Below, piece after piece: positions 36,971-45,408 of a stretch of 64,000 nucleotides of DNA. Source of the DNA: Gemmatimonas sp. (GTDB lineage Bacteria; Gemmatimonadota; Gemmatimonadetes; Gemmatimonadales; Gemmatimonadaceae). The notes below the pieces were generated by a model that ran no database searches, had not been told where the DNA came from, and worked only from the letters and a program-made list of their open reading frames with translations. How positions within the stretch are numbered: the stretch's first letter is position 1; each line of letters opens with the position of its first letter. Both the position numbers and the translations under genes were made by a program. The stretch is taken from NCBI RefSeq assembly GCF_031426495.1, contig NZ_JANPLK010000040.1:1-64000 (forward strand), given 5' to 3'.

Positions 36971-37504
36971 ATGGCCCACACAGAGACTCCGACCGTACTG
37001 ACGGTGCCCAACCTGGTGTCCACATCGCGCGTGGCGCTGGCGGTGGGTTTTCTGGCGATGGATGCCGTGCCGGTTCGCCTCGCGTTGATTGCGGTGGCGT
37101 CGCTCACCGATTTCCTGGACGGGTGGATCGCCCGACGCACGAAGGTGGCGTCGCGATTCGGTGCGCTGATCGATCCGGTGGCCGACCGCTTCTTCGTGCT
37201 CTGTGTGGTCATCGCGTATGTGTTGGGCGATCAGCTCACGGTGTGGCAGGCCGTCGCGATCTTTTTTCGCGACATCATGTCGCTGATCGGCTGGTTCGTG
37301 GCCCGCAACGTGAGCTGGCTGCGCCCCATCCGGTTCCGCGCGCGCCCCGTGGGCAAGGTCGTGACGGGGCTGCAGCTGCTCACCTTCATCGCCGTGCTGC
37401 TGGCACCGGCCACGGTTGATGGCCTGGTGATCGCGGTCGGCGTGCTCGGTCTGGTGGCGACGGTGGACTACACGCTGATGCTATGGCGGGAGCGGGTGCG
37501 GTGA
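36971..37504 (+). CDS. CDP-alcohol phosphatidyltransferase
   Basis: A 177-residue integral membrane enzyme from the ATG at 36971. The complete family motif is visible: D47-x2-D50-G51-x2-A54-R55-x8-G64-x3-D68-x3-D72, in DFLDGWIARRTKVASRFGAL. Four or five transmembrane helices follow. Length and motif fit PgsA-type phosphatidylglycerophosphate synthase, but related enzymes (cardiolipin or phosphatidylinositol-phosphate synthases) share the motif. It is followed by a long purine-rich hairpin. Confidence 0.88.
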   Translation: MAHTETPTVLTVPNLVSTSRVALAVGFLAMDAVPVRLALIAVASLTDFLDGWIARRTKVASRFGALIDPVADRFFVLCVVIAYVLGDQLTVWQAVAIFFRDIMSLIGWFVARNVSWLRPIRFRARPVGKVVTGLQLLTFIAVLLAPATVDGLVIAVGVLGLVATVDYTLMLWRERVR

Positions 37505-37530
37505 GCCTTTGCGCGAAGGCTGAGACCGTA

Positions 37531-37634
37531 GAAAAGATCACACAGAGAAAAGGAGACGAGGAGAACAGCGGTTTAAGGCATGGAAGTTTGGTTCTCCTTG
37601 TCTCTTTTTCTCTTTGACTCTGTGTGATCTGTTC
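37531..37634. repeat. Type B long inverted repeat with purine-rich arms
   Basis: GATCACACAGAG (37536-37547) and CTCTGTGTGATC (37618-37629) are perfect complements, and inside them AGGAGACGAGGAGAAC matches the complement of GTTCTCCTTGTCTC around a loop of about 25 bases. The right arm, reverse-complemented, begins GAACAGATCACACAGAG, the same 17 bases found at 57468-57484. It lies 30 bases after the phosphatidyltransferase stop, in the convergent gap 37505-37792. Confidence 0.75.
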
Positions 37635-37672
37635 TGGGGCGCCCTGGTGACCGAGCCACACCCTCAAACGAC

Positions 37673-37696
37673 GAACGCCTCCCGGAGGAGGCGTTC
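37673..37696. terminator. Perfect 10-bp hairpin in convergent gap
   Basis: GAACGCCTCC (37673-37682) pairs perfectly with GGAGGCGTTC (37687-37696) around a CGGA loop, followed by GATGTATTT. It can end transcription from either side. A weak stem CCAGC-taa-GGCTGG occurs near 37720. Confidence 0.65.
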
Positions 37697-37792
37697 GATG
37701 TATTTCGTATATCGCGCCAGCTAAGGCTGGTCAGATATGTCAGCGTGATCTAGACGCCAGAGGCCCGTGGGATCCGGCGCCGGATGAAGCGA

Positions 37793-38062
37793 TCAGACTG
37801 CAGCCGCTTCCTGCGCCTGCTTTCTGGTCGGCTGGGCGAAACGCTCACCCAACGTGCGTAGCTCGGCAATTTCAGGAGCCTTGATCTCGGGATAGCGACC
37901 CGTGAGATACTCCATCGTGCTGTCGAACCACTCCTTCTGGTCGTCGGGGTGACACCCGATCACACCACACTGCATGATCTGCTGGAAGAGCTCGTCACGG
38001 GCCTCCTGATACGGAGAGGGCACCATGGCGTCACGACGCGGACGAAGCTTGGGCTTGGCCAT
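37793..38062 (-). CDS. Small hypothetical protein with Cys-rich segment
   Basis: 89 residues, soluble, basic at the start (MAKPKLRPRRDAM) and helical. Residues 31-45 hold CGVIGCHPDDQKEWF, a C-x4-C-H group that could bind a metal, though no family is recognised. The start is the ATG at 38062, preceded by AGAGGAAATGG. It converges with the phosphatidyltransferase gene and follows an alpha/beta hydrolase gene on the same strand. Confidence 0.65.
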   Translation of the reverse strand: MAKPKLRPRRDAMVPSPYQEARDELFQQIMQCGVIGCHPDDQKEWFDSTMEYLTGRYPEIKAPEIAELRTLGERFAQPTRKQAQEAAAV

Positions 38063-38129
38063 TTCCTCTGGGTAGTGCGTCGAACATCGCTGCCGGGGAA
38101 CTCCGGATCAGCTGTATAAACCTAACCGA

Positions 38130-38158
38130 TGAGACACCGGCTTCCTAGTGGCGTCTCA
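38130..38158. terminator. Hairpin after the alpha/beta hydrolase gene
   Basis: TGAGACaCC (38130-38138) pairs with GGcGTCTCA (38150-38158) except for one A-C mismatch, just downstream of the hydrolase stop at 38165. The next leftward gene starts at 38062. Confidence 0.45.
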
Positions 38159-38164
38159 CCCCTA

Positions 38165-38998
38165 TTACGCGATCCACGCCACTAACGCTGAGACGAGCGC
38201 GGCCGGCGCGTCCTCCGCTACCAGCGTTCCACAGGGGCGTACGGCGATCGGACGCACCGATGCCAAGGGGAGTACGCCGCGCCAATGCTCGATGCGCGCC
38301 GCGAGATCGTCGTCGGCCTCCTGCGCGCCGGTCCAGAGCAGGACGTCGCCGCGCACGTCGCCCAGGCGCTGGCGTTCGTCGCTGCTCAGCGTGACGGCAC
38401 TGGCGCGCTGCAGAAGCTGCGCCGCGCCACCACTGCCTACGAAGGGGGCCAGATAGCGCGCCACCAGCAGATCAGGCATATGGGCCGGATCGACCACGGC
38501 GTCGCGCAGGAACGGCTCCAGCAGCGGTCGGGCACCGAACAGCGCGTTGGCGGTCAGGGCCGACAGCGCCGAGGTGCGTTGCAGCGAGCGGATGGCCAGC
38601 CCCGGCAGGTCGTCGGGGTCGAGCGGCTCGAGCAGGGCCAGCCTGGCCGAACGCTCGGGGCGTTGGGCGGCCACCAGCAGACCCACCAAGGCGCCCATGT
38701 CTTGTCCGACGATGGTGACCTCAGCCAAGCGGAGCGCGGTGAGCGCCCGCTCTACGTACTCGGCCTGCGCGCCGAGGCCGTAGGACCCGTCGACGGGCCG
38801 GTCCGACTCGCCGTGCCCCATCAGATCGATGGAGAGGGCCGTATACCCCGCATCAGCCAACCGCGGCGCCACCGCGCGCCAGAGAAAGCTGCAGCTGCCG
38901 AAGCCGTGCAGCAGCGCGACGGCTGGCCCGGCCCGTCCCACCCGCTCCACGTGCAGCGATCCGGCACCAACAGGAATTCGGAGATGTTCGGTGTACAT
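38165..38998 (-). CDS. Alpha/beta-fold hydrolase with Asp nucleophile and no catalytic histidine
   Basis: A 277-residue alpha/beta hydrolase: oxyanion region ALLHGFGSCSFLW, the D-x-G-H-G-x-S turn (SIDLMGHGESDRP) and a nucleophile elbow VGQDMGALVG with Asp100, as in epoxide hydrolases and haloalkane dehalogenases. The usual G-H-x-x-x-x-E-x-P near the end is replaced by PCGTLVAEDAP, so the histidine that activates water is missing. It may be a degenerate or non-enzymatic member, or use another residue. It is divergent from the small gene at 39113. Confidence 0.8.
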   Translation of the reverse strand: MYTEHLRIPVGAGSLHVERVGRAGPAVALLHGFGSCSFLWRAVAPRLADAGYTALSIDLMGHGESDRPVDGSYGLGAQAEYVERALTALRLAEVTIVGQDMGALVGLLVAAQRPERSARLALLEPLDPDDLPGLAIRSLQRTSALSALTANALFGARPLLEPFLRDAVVDPAHMPDLLVARYLAPFVGSGGAAQLLQRASAVTLSSDERQRLGDVRGDVLLWTGAQEADDDLAARIEHWRGVLPLASVRPIAVRPCGTLVAEDAPAALVSALVAWIA

Positions 38999-39112
38999 GG
39001 CCTCAGGGCAACGGGAGTCGGAGCGCCCGTGCAGGATAGCGCCGATGATGGTGCGACAGATAGCTTACCGCCGCGGCCGCAGTGGTCCGTAGCCGGAGGA
39101 CGAGGAGAGGCG

Positions 39113-39415
39113 ATGGCGGAAGATCAGACGTACGATGACGGACGCACCGAGATCCTGAAAGCCATGCTTCGGGCGCTCGCCGATCGCATCCGAGCACTCG
39201 ATGCCGACGACGCCATGTTACCGCATGCCGGCGAACTGATGAAGCTGATCGGTGACGTGCGCAGTGAGCTCTTTCACTACGAAGTGCGCTGCACGTACGA
39301 CACCCCTGAAGTTGCTGAACATCGCCGTCTGGTCGACGAAGCCCGTCGTCCCGACGAGAGCGCATGGGAACCGACCGGCTGGACGCCGGAAGACGACGAG
39401 GAGATCGAGTGGTAA
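39113..39415 (+). CDS. Small acidic hypothetical protein
   Basis: 100 residues from the ATG at 39113, preceded by a good GAGGAGAGG ribosome site. Mostly helical (EILKAMLRALADRIRALDAD, GELMKLIGDVRSELFHYEVR), with an acidic Trp-containing tail. Its last seven bases overlap the GTG start of the DsbA-like gene, so the two are translated together. No known family. It could support the DsbA-like protein. Confidence 0.8.
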   Translation: MAEDQTYDDGRTEILKAMLRALADRIRALDADDAMLPHAGELMKLIGDVRSELFHYEVRCTYDTPEVAEHRRLVDEARRPDESAWEPTGWTPEDDEEIEW

Positions 39416-40125
39416 AGGCAACGAAGAAGAAGTCCAACAACGCGTTCCTGCCCATCGTGCTGGTGGTACTCGCCGTCGGCGGCGCCGCCATCTACTACAA
39501 AGTGCAGAACAAGCCGAAGCCGATCGAGCTCGCGCCGGGTACGGCGTTGCCGACGGCGGAGGGTCAGCTGCGTGGCGATCCGAACGCGCCCGTGACGATC
39601 ATGGAGTTCGCGGACTTCGAATGCCCGGGCTGTGGTCAGTTCGCCGCCCTGCAGGGCCCCGACATCAAGACGCGCATCGTCGACGCGGGCCTCGCCAACT
39701 TCCGCTTCTACGATTTTCCGCTCACGTCGATTCACCAGAACACCATGGCCGCGCACCTCGCGGCGTCATGCGCGGCCGATCAGGGCAAGTTCTGGGAAAT
39801 GCACGACGCGTTGTTCGCCGGCCAAATGGACTGGAACTCGCAGGCGACCACGAACCCGCGCAAGGTGTTCGACTCGTACGCGGGCCAGCTCGGTCTCGAC
39901 ATGACGGCCTATAACAGCTGCTTCGACACCCAGAAGAATCTGCCCAAGATTCAGGCGAATGCGGCCGCCGGCACGGAGCGTGGCGTGAGCAGCACCCCGA
40001 CGCTGGTGGTGGGAAACAAGGTGTACGCAGGCGGCCTGACGTTCGATCAGCTCAAGCAGCTGGTGGACAGCCTCCGCGCGGCGGCACCGGCTGTCGTTCC
40101 CGTGACGGACACGGCGAAGAAGTAA
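39409..40125 (+). CDS. DsbA-like membrane-anchored thiol oxidoreductase
   Basis: About 238 residues from a GTG at 39409. An N-terminal anchor helix (about 12-29) follows a Lys-rich start. The thioredoxin fold then begins with DPNAPVTIMEFADFECPGCG, carrying Cys72 and Cys75 (C-P-G-C), and later the cis-proline loop VSSTPTLVVGNKVYAGG. This resembles the BdbD/DSBA-like or Thioredoxin_4 family that forms or rearranges disulfides outside the membrane, important for cytochromes and lipoproteins. It is coupled to the small acidic gene. Confidence 0.93.
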   Translation: MVKATKKKSNNAFLPIVLVVLAVGGAAIYYKVQNKPKPIELAPGTALPTAEGQLRGDPNAPVTIMEFADFECPGCGQFAALQGPDIKTRIVDAGLANFRFYDFPLTSIHQNTMAAHLAASCAADQGKFWEMHDALFAGQMDWNSQATTNPRKVFDSYAGQLGLDMTAYNSCFDTQKNLPKIQANAAAGTERGVSSTPTLVVGNKVYAGGLTFDQLKQLVDSLRAAAPAVVPVTDTAKK

Positions 40126-40155
40126 CGCGAGGCGCGGAACGGCCCGACGCGCGGG

Positions 40156-40530
40156 TTACGCCCGCCGTCGCGCCGCCGCTTCATCGAGTCGCAATCTCGG
40201 AATAGGCATCGCGTCAGCGGTGCCTTCGTCGTTCACGGCATTGAAAGTGGCCGCCGGTACGAGCGCTTCGCCCAACGCCACCAGCGCGCGGGTAGCCACC
40301 ACGGACGCCAGCGGATCGGGCACACCCATCTCTCGCACGTAAATGTCGAGCGCGCGCTCATAGCCCACGTCGGTGGACAGCGTGTCGACGAAGAGCAGCG
40401 CGTTCTCAACATGCGTTCGAATCAGCGCCTCTTCCGCGCGCGCCTGCACCAGCCGCAACCGCTGCTCGGTATCGGCCGACAGCTTGCGGGGGAACAGCGT
40501 TTCGGGAAAAAGTTTGTTCAGAATAGACAT
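40156..40530 (-). CDS. Hypothetical helical protein
   Basis: 124 residues from the ATG at 40530. A basic N-terminus (MSILNKLFPETLFPRKLSAD) then long helices (LVQARAEEALIRTHVENALL, LASVVATRALVALGEAL) and a basic Arg-rich end. No membrane helix or known domain. It converges with the DsbA-like gene across 30 bases and lies upstream of nothing recognisable. In-frame codons further upstream give unlikely sequence. Confidence 0.6.
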   Translation of the reverse strand: MSILNKLFPETLFPRKLSADTEQRLRLVQARAEEALIRTHVENALLFVDTLSTDVGYERALDIYVREMGVPDPLASVVATRALVALGEALVPAATFNAVNDEGTADAMPIPRLRLDEAAARRRA

Positions 40531-40908
40531 ATGGCTACTGACGAATTTGAGGGGGCGCGTGTTTCGAACCCTGTGACCACGATCACTCCCCGTGCGAATC
40601 TCGTGCCTGAGGCGTTTTCCGCACAGATCGTAGTGCATCCGCCAAGACCCGCGCGGGCCGTGCACCACAAGCGCCGCTCCAACCCAAATGCGTCGCGAAG
40701 CCCACCCCGCGGGTCAGGAGTCCGCCCGCCCCCCGCGCCGGCGCGAGCACGGGCGCGACGGGCGTCCCGTGAGCCGATCTCTGCGGGGGGCCGCCCCTCA
40801 CCGGCGCGGCAAACCCAAGCCCGTCCCCCCGCTAGCCAAGCGGCGAACGGGATCGACCCGGAGCGGCCCGGGCGTTCCCGCACACCCGCGCAGTTCAAGT
40901 GCAGTTAC
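40531..40908. other. 378-base GC-rich gap without a recognised gene
   Basis: The gap lies between the acetyl-CoA synthetase stop and the start of the small helical protein, both leftward. It is very C/G-rich in the middle (40700-40870), with several short inverted repeats such as CCCCGCGGG and CGGGCG runs. No protein-like frame, tRNA (no correct T-loop and acceptor pairing), RNase P, SRP or tmRNA signature was found. It must contain the promoter for the small helical protein gene and could hide a structured RNA. Confidence 0.4.
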
Positions 40909-42873
40909 TCAGGACTCCTGCGCCTCATACTGATCTTTCAGCGAGGCCACCACGGAAGGATCGGCCAGCGTCGTGGTGTCACCAAGCGCGCGACCCTCAG
41001 CGATGTCCCGCAGCAGGCGACGCATGATCTTGCCTGAGCGCGTTTTCGGCAAATCCGCGCTGAACAGAATGTCGTCAGGCCGAGCGAGCGCGCCGATCTT
41101 CATCGCCACATGCTCGCGCAGTTCGTCGCGCAAACTGCCGCTCGGTGTGAACCCGGCGCGCAGCGACACGAACGCCGCGATCGCCTGACCCTTGATCTCG
41201 TGCGCCTTGCCCACCACCGCGGCTTCCGCCACCGCCGGGTGATCCACCAGCGCGCTCTCCACTTCCATCGTGCCGATGCGATGACCGGCCACGTTCAACA
41301 CGTCGTCCACGCGACCGAGAATCCAGAGATAGCCGTCCTCGTCGCGCTTGGCACCGTCGCCCGGGAAGTACACGTCGGGACGGTTCGGCCACTTGGTGAA
41401 ATACGTGTCGACATAGCGCGCGTCGTCGCCCCAGATCGTGCGCAGCATGCTCGGCCACGGATGCGTGATCGCCAGCAAACCACCACCGACGCCGATCTCG
41501 TTGCCGGCGCTGTCGAGTAGCGCCGTCTTGATGCCAGGGAATGGTGTGGTCGCCGAGCCGGGTTTGGTCGCCGTCACACCCGGCAGCGGCGTGATCATGA
41601 TCGCGCCGGTTTCCGTTTGCCACCACGTGTCCACGATCGGACAACGCTCCTGCCCGATGTGCTTGTGGTACCACATCCACGCTTCCGGATTGATCGGTTC
41701 GCCCACCGATCCCAGTAGGCGCAGCTCCGACAGATCGTGTTTCTCGACGTACGGCGTACCCCACTTCATGAACGCGCGAATCGCCGTGGGGGCGGTGTAG
41801 AAAATGGAAACGCCATACCGTTCGCAGATCTGCCAGAAGCGATCCTTGTCAGGCCAGTCGGGCGCGCCTTCGTACACGATCTGCGTGGCGCCGTTGGCGA
41901 GCGGACCGTACACCATGTAGGAGTGCCCGGTGATCCAGCCGATGTCGGCGGTGCACCAGTACACGTCTTCTTCCTTTAAATCGAACACGTACTTGGTGGT
42001 GCTGGCCACGCCGGTCATGTAGCCGCCGGTCGTGTGTACGATGCCCTTCGGTTTGCCCGTGGTGCCCGACGTGTAGAGAATGAACAGCAGGTCTTCGGCG
42101 TCCATCACTTCGGGTTCGCAATACTTCGGCACCTGCCGCTTCATGCGATGCCACCAGTGATCGCGACCTTCCTCCATCTCGGCGAACGTTTCGTCGCCCA
42201 CACCACTGCGACGACGCATCACCACCAGTACATGCTCGATGGTGGGGCACTCCTTGATCGCTTCGTCAGCGTTGCGCTTGAGCGGCAGCATCTGTCCGCG
42301 ACGATAGCCGCCGTCAGCGGTGATCAGCACCTTGCACCCGCAATCGTTGATGCGGTCGCGCAGCGATTCCGGTGAGAAGCCACCGAAGACCACCGTATGC
42401 ACGGCGCCAATGCGCGCGCAGGCCAGCATCGCGAAGATCGCTTCAGGAATCATGGGCAGATAGATCGCCACGCGATCGCCCTTCACGACGCCGAGCTTCT
42501 TGAGCATGTTCGCCGCGAGATTGACTTCGCGGTACATGTCCCAATACGTGAACGTGCGACGGTCGCCCGGTTCGCCTTCCCAGATGATCGCGGCCTTGTT
42601 GCGGCGCGGCCCGTGGATGTGGCGATCGACGCAATTCACCGAGGCGTTGAGCTGCCCGCCCTGGAACCACTTGGCGTGGGGCGGCGTCCACTCCAGCACC
42701 GAATCCCACGGCTTGCTCCAGGTCAGTTCGCCGGCTTCGCGCGCCCAGAAGCTGAGCGGGTCCATCGCCGCGTCTTCTTGTACGCGCGAATCGTGGACAC
42801 GGGCCGTGGCGCGAAAGGCGCTCGGCGGCGGAAAGGAGCGCGTTTCCTGCAGGAGAACGTCGATATCGCTCAT
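40909..42873 (-). CDS. acsA: Acetyl-CoA synthetase (AMP-forming)
   Basis: A 654-residue enzyme of normal length that activates acetate to acetyl-CoA with ATP. The AMP-binding loop LYTSGTTGKPKGIVHTTGGY, the WQTETGAIM core, the hinge and the acetylatable lysine in PKTRSGKIMRRLLRDIA near the end are all present, as are the CoA-binding arginines of the family. It is encoded alone, divergent from ccmA, with an 87-base shared upstream region that may hold both promoters. In many bacteria its activity is controlled by lysine acetylation. Confidence 0.97.
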   Translation of the reverse strand: MSDIDVLLQETRSFPPPSAFRATARVHDSRVQEDAAMDPLSFWAREAGELTWSKPWDSVLEWTPPHAKWFQGGQLNASVNCVDRHIHGPRRNKAAIIWEGEPGDRRTFTYWDMYREVNLAANMLKKLGVVKGDRVAIYLPMIPEAIFAMLACARIGAVHTVVFGGFSPESLRDRINDCGCKVLITADGGYRRGQMLPLKRNADEAIKECPTIEHVLVVMRRRSGVGDETFAEMEEGRDHWWHRMKRQVPKYCEPEVMDAEDLLFILYTSGTTGKPKGIVHTTGGYMTGVASTTKYVFDLKEEDVYWCTADIGWITGHSYMVYGPLANGATQIVYEGAPDWPDKDRFWQICERYGVSIFYTAPTAIRAFMKWGTPYVEKHDLSELRLLGSVGEPINPEAWMWYHKHIGQERCPIVDTWWQTETGAIMITPLPGVTATKPGSATTPFPGIKTALLDSAGNEIGVGGGLLAITHPWPSMLRTIWGDDARYVDTYFTKWPNRPDVYFPGDGAKRDEDGYLWILGRVDDVLNVAGHRIGTMEVESALVDHPAVAEAAVVGKAHEIKGQAIAAFVSLRAGFTPSGSLRDELREHVAMKIGALARPDDILFSADLPKTRSGKIMRRLLRDIAEGRALGDTTTLADPSVVASLKDQYEAQES

Positions 42874-42960
42874 GGAGACCTGGTGTCCGGTACGAACCGG
42901 CGCGGTGGGGTGTCCGACGGGGGAGTGCGCGGATCGCGGGCGTCCTGCTAATGTAGAGCG

Positions 42961-43731
42961 ATGCAGTCACCCCACGAAACAGGTGCGACAGGTGTCGCGT
43001 CCGCGAATGCCGCGGGGCCGGCGCTCACGGCCGAGGCGCTGGTGCGCGCCTTTGGCGGCCGCCGCGCCGTGAATGGGGTGTCGATCACGCTGCACGAAGG
43101 CGCGTGTCTGGCGCTCTTTGGCCCGAACGGCGCGGGCAAGACCACACTGCTGCGCCTGCTGGGTGGGCTGCTCAAGCCCACCACCGGGACCACCCGTTTG
43201 CATGGTCAGCCGCTACCCGGTGATGCCGAGACGCGTCGACTGGTCGGATTGATCTCACATCACGCCATGCTGTACCCGGCGCTGTCGGTGCGCGAGAACG
43301 TGCGCTTCGCCGCCGAGTGTCAGGGCGTGATCGACGCCGACGGGGCCACCACGCGCGTGCTCACTCAGTTGCGTGTCCTCGATCGGGCCGACACCGCGGT
43401 GCGCTATCTCAGTCGCGGACTGCAGCAGCGTGTCTCGATCGCGCGCGCGCTGGTGCATGGGCCGCAGTTGGTGCTGCTCGACGAGCCGTACACGGGACTC
43501 GACGAAACCGGCGCGCAGGCGCTCACCGATGCGCTGGGCGCACTCAAGGCCGATGGGGCCACGCTCGTGCTGGTCACGCACAACCTCAGCGAAGGACTCG
43601 CGCTGGCCACCCACTCGGCGATCATGCAGAGCGGGAAGTTCGTGGATGAACAGACGGTGTCGCCGTCCGGCTTCGACGTGCCGGGGTATCAGGCGAAGTA
43701 TCGCGCCCTCGTGCACGAGGGGCTGGCGTGA
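42961..43731 (+). CDS. ccmA: Cytochrome c maturation ABC ATPase
   Basis: A 256-residue ATP-binding protein, first gene of the ccm-hem block. Walker A GPNGAGKTT at 54-62, Q-loop region, a slightly altered signature (LSRGLQQRVSIAR instead of LSGGQ), and Walker B LVLLDEPYTGLD, then an H-loop (LVTHN). A 20-residue N-terminal extension precedes the usual start. CcmA powers release of heme-bound CcmE from the CcmCD complex. The end overlaps the ccmB start by four bases. Confidence 0.92.
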   Translation: MQSPHETGATGVASANAAGPALTAEALVRAFGGRRAVNGVSITLHEGACLALFGPNGAGKTTLLRLLGGLLKPTTGTTRLHGQPLPGDAETRRLVGLISHHAMLYPALSVRENVRFAAECQGVIDADGATTRVLTQLRVLDRADTAVRYLSRGLQQRVSIARALVHGPQLVLLDEPYTGLDETGAQALTDALGALKADGATLVLVTHNLSEGLALATHSAIMQSGKFVDEQTVSPSGFDVPGYQAKYRALVHEGLA

Positions 43732-44456
43732 GCGCTGTGCGCGCTGGTTCGACTCATCGCGACCCCACCCACAAGGCGCCGTCGTATCTGGCCGACGCCT
43801 GGCGCATTGCCCGGAAAGACCTGCTGATCGAGTTCCGGACCCGGAGCGCGTTTCTGGCGGCGACCGTCTTTGCGGTGCTGGCTGTCGTGATCTTCCGTTT
43901 CACGTGGGATCCCACGGCCATTCCGGCCATGGATCTCGCCCCCGGTGTGCTCTGGGTCATCTTCACTTTTTCCGGACTGCTCGGGCTCAACCGCTCCTTC
44001 GGACTGGAGCTGGCGGAACGGGCCTATGACGGCCTGCTCGCGTCGCAGGTGTCGCGCGAGGCCATCTTTACGGGCAAGGTGATCGCGAACTTCGTCTTCG
44101 TGATGTGCGTTCAAGCGTTGGCGCTTCCCGCCGTGGCGCTCTTCTTCGATCTTTCGGTCGGCCCGTCGTGGGGGATCATCGTGGGGATCGTGGTGCTGGC
44201 GTCCCTCGGGTTGTCGGCGGTTGGTACGTTGTTCGCGGCGATCGCCTCAAACACGCGCCTGGCCGAGTTGCTGTTGCCGATGATGACGCTGCCTTTCTTC
44301 GTGCCGCTCGTGATTCCCGCGGCGCAAGCCACGGCGGTGGTGTTGCGTGGTCAGCCGATCGCCGATGGCATGGCGTGGCTCAAGGTGTTGGTCGCCTTCG
44401 ATCTCGTCTTCGTCTCCGCGTGCATCGTGGTATTTCCGTTTACGATCGAGGAGTAG
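43728..44456 (+). CDS. ccmB: Heme exporter protein CcmB
   Basis: A 242-residue membrane protein with six hydrophobic helices. It begins with a GTG overlapping ccmA. AWRIARKDLLIEFRTRSAFL is the family's cytoplasmic start, followed by FTFSGLLGLNRSFGLELAER and a helix-rich C-terminus. CcmB is the membrane half of the CcmAB complex. ccmC starts two bases after its stop. Confidence 0.92.
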   Translation: MSAVRAGSTHRDPTHKAPSYLADAWRIARKDLLIEFRTRSAFLAATVFAVLAVVIFRFTWDPTAIPAMDLAPGVLWVIFTFSGLLGLNRSFGLELAERAYDGLLASQVSREAIFTGKVIANFVFVMCVQALALPAVALFFDLSVGPSWGIIVGIVVLASLGLSAVGTLFAAIASNTRLAELLLPMMTLPFFVPLVIPAAQATAVVLRGQPIADGMAWLKVLVAFDLVFVSACIVVFPFTIEE

Positions 44457-44458
44457 GT

Positions 44459-45175
44459 ATGTCGTCGGTGTCGTCTGCTGCCCCGCGTTCGGCCACCTTG
44501 CCGGCGCCGAAGGGATTCGATGCGTTCCTCGCCATCGCGATCGTGGCGGTGATCGCGGCGTGTGCGCGTGCGCTCTTCTTCACGCCCATCGATGCGATGC
44601 TTGGCGCGGCGCAGAAGATCTTCTATGTGCACGTGCCGGCGGCGATCATCGGGTTGTACTTCGCCTGCGGCCTGCTGTTCATCAGCAGCATCATGTACCT
44701 GTGGATCAAGGATGAGCGCCTCGATCGCCTGGCGGAGTCGTCGGCCGAAGTCGGCTTGGTGTTCATGGGCATCGTGCTGGTGACGGGACCGGTGTGGGCA
44801 CGCACAAGCTGGGGCACGTGGTGGGTGTGGGAAGCGCGCATCACGAGCACGCTGTTCCTTTGGTTGCTGGTCGTGGGTTATCTCGTGCTGCGCAGCGGCG
44901 TGGAGTCGGTCGAAGTGCGCGCGCGGCTGTCGGCGGTGATGGGCACACTGGCCGCGTTGTTGGTGCCGTTCATTCACCTCACGGTGAAGTTGTTTCGCGG
45001 TATGCATCCGGAGGCTGTCGTGCTCGCGCCGGAGAAGCCCAAGATGCCCCCCGAGATGCTGATGTCGTTCGGGCTGTCGATGGCGGCGTTCCTGTTGCTG
45101 TTCCTCGCGTTGCTGCGGTTGCGCTTCCGCTGGGCCACGCTGCGAGACGCGCGTGCGGCGATGGAGGCGGCGTGA
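44459..45175 (+). CDS. ccmC: Heme handling protein CcmC
   Basis: 238 residues with six membrane helices and the tryptophan-rich heme-handling loop WGTWWVWEARITS, between conserved histidines (YVHVPAAI near residue 58 and FIHLTVKLFRGMHPE in the later loop). The usual Asp of WWVWD is Glu here. CcmC delivers heme to CcmE with CcmD. Start ATG at 44459. The stop overlaps the GTG of ccmD. The C-terminal hydrophobic helix is at about 203-223. Confidence 0.93.
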   Translation: MSSVSSAAPRSATLPAPKGFDAFLAIAIVAVIAACARALFFTPIDAMLGAAQKIFYVHVPAAIIGLYFACGLLFISSIMYLWIKDERLDRLAESSAEVGLVFMGIVLVTGPVWARTSWGTWWVWEARITSTLFLWLLVVGYLVLRSGVESVEVRARLSAVMGTLAALLVPFIHLTVKLFRGMHPEAVVLAPEKPKMPPEMLMSFGLSMAAFLLLFLALLRLRFRWATLRDARAAMEAA

Positions 45176-45390
45176 TCGTGCATGTCAGTGCGCTGATGTC
45201 CGCGGCGCCGAGGTTGACCGATGCCACCGTACAGGACACGGCCGGGAAGGTGGCCTATGTGCCCAAGGCCGGTGGCCCGCCCGACAGCAGCGGCTATATG
45301 TGGGCCGGCTACGCGATCACGGCGGTGGCCTACGGCGGATACATCGTGCTGCTGCTGCGTCGCATGGCGCGGGCAAAGCACGGTCGATGA
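45172..45390 (+). CDS. ccmD: Small membrane protein CcmD
   Basis: A 72-residue protein with one central hydrophobic helix (WAGYAITAVAYGGYIVLLL) followed by a basic tail (RRMARAKHGR), the CcmD topology. CcmD stabilises CcmC-CcmE. The GTG at 45172 overlaps the ccmC stop; GTG at 45178 or ATG at 45196 are alternative starts. The identification rests on position and topology because CcmD sequences are poorly conserved. Confidence 0.75.
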   Translation: MIVHVSALMSAAPRLTDATVQDTAGKVAYVPKAGGPPDSSGYMWAGYAITAVAYGGYIVLLLRRMARAKHGR

Positions 45391-45408
45391 TGAACCGGTA
45401 GTCGGCCG

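Noticed and set aside
37700..37792. Possible tRNA after the hairpin at 37673
   Set aside because: GTTCGATG resembles a T loop, but it is part of the perfect terminator stem and no cloverleaf forms.
40700..40880. Possible tRNA or stable RNA in the GC-rich gap
   Set aside because: GGTCGATCC resembles a T loop but acceptor and anticodon stems cannot be formed; no RNase P, SRP or tmRNA signature.
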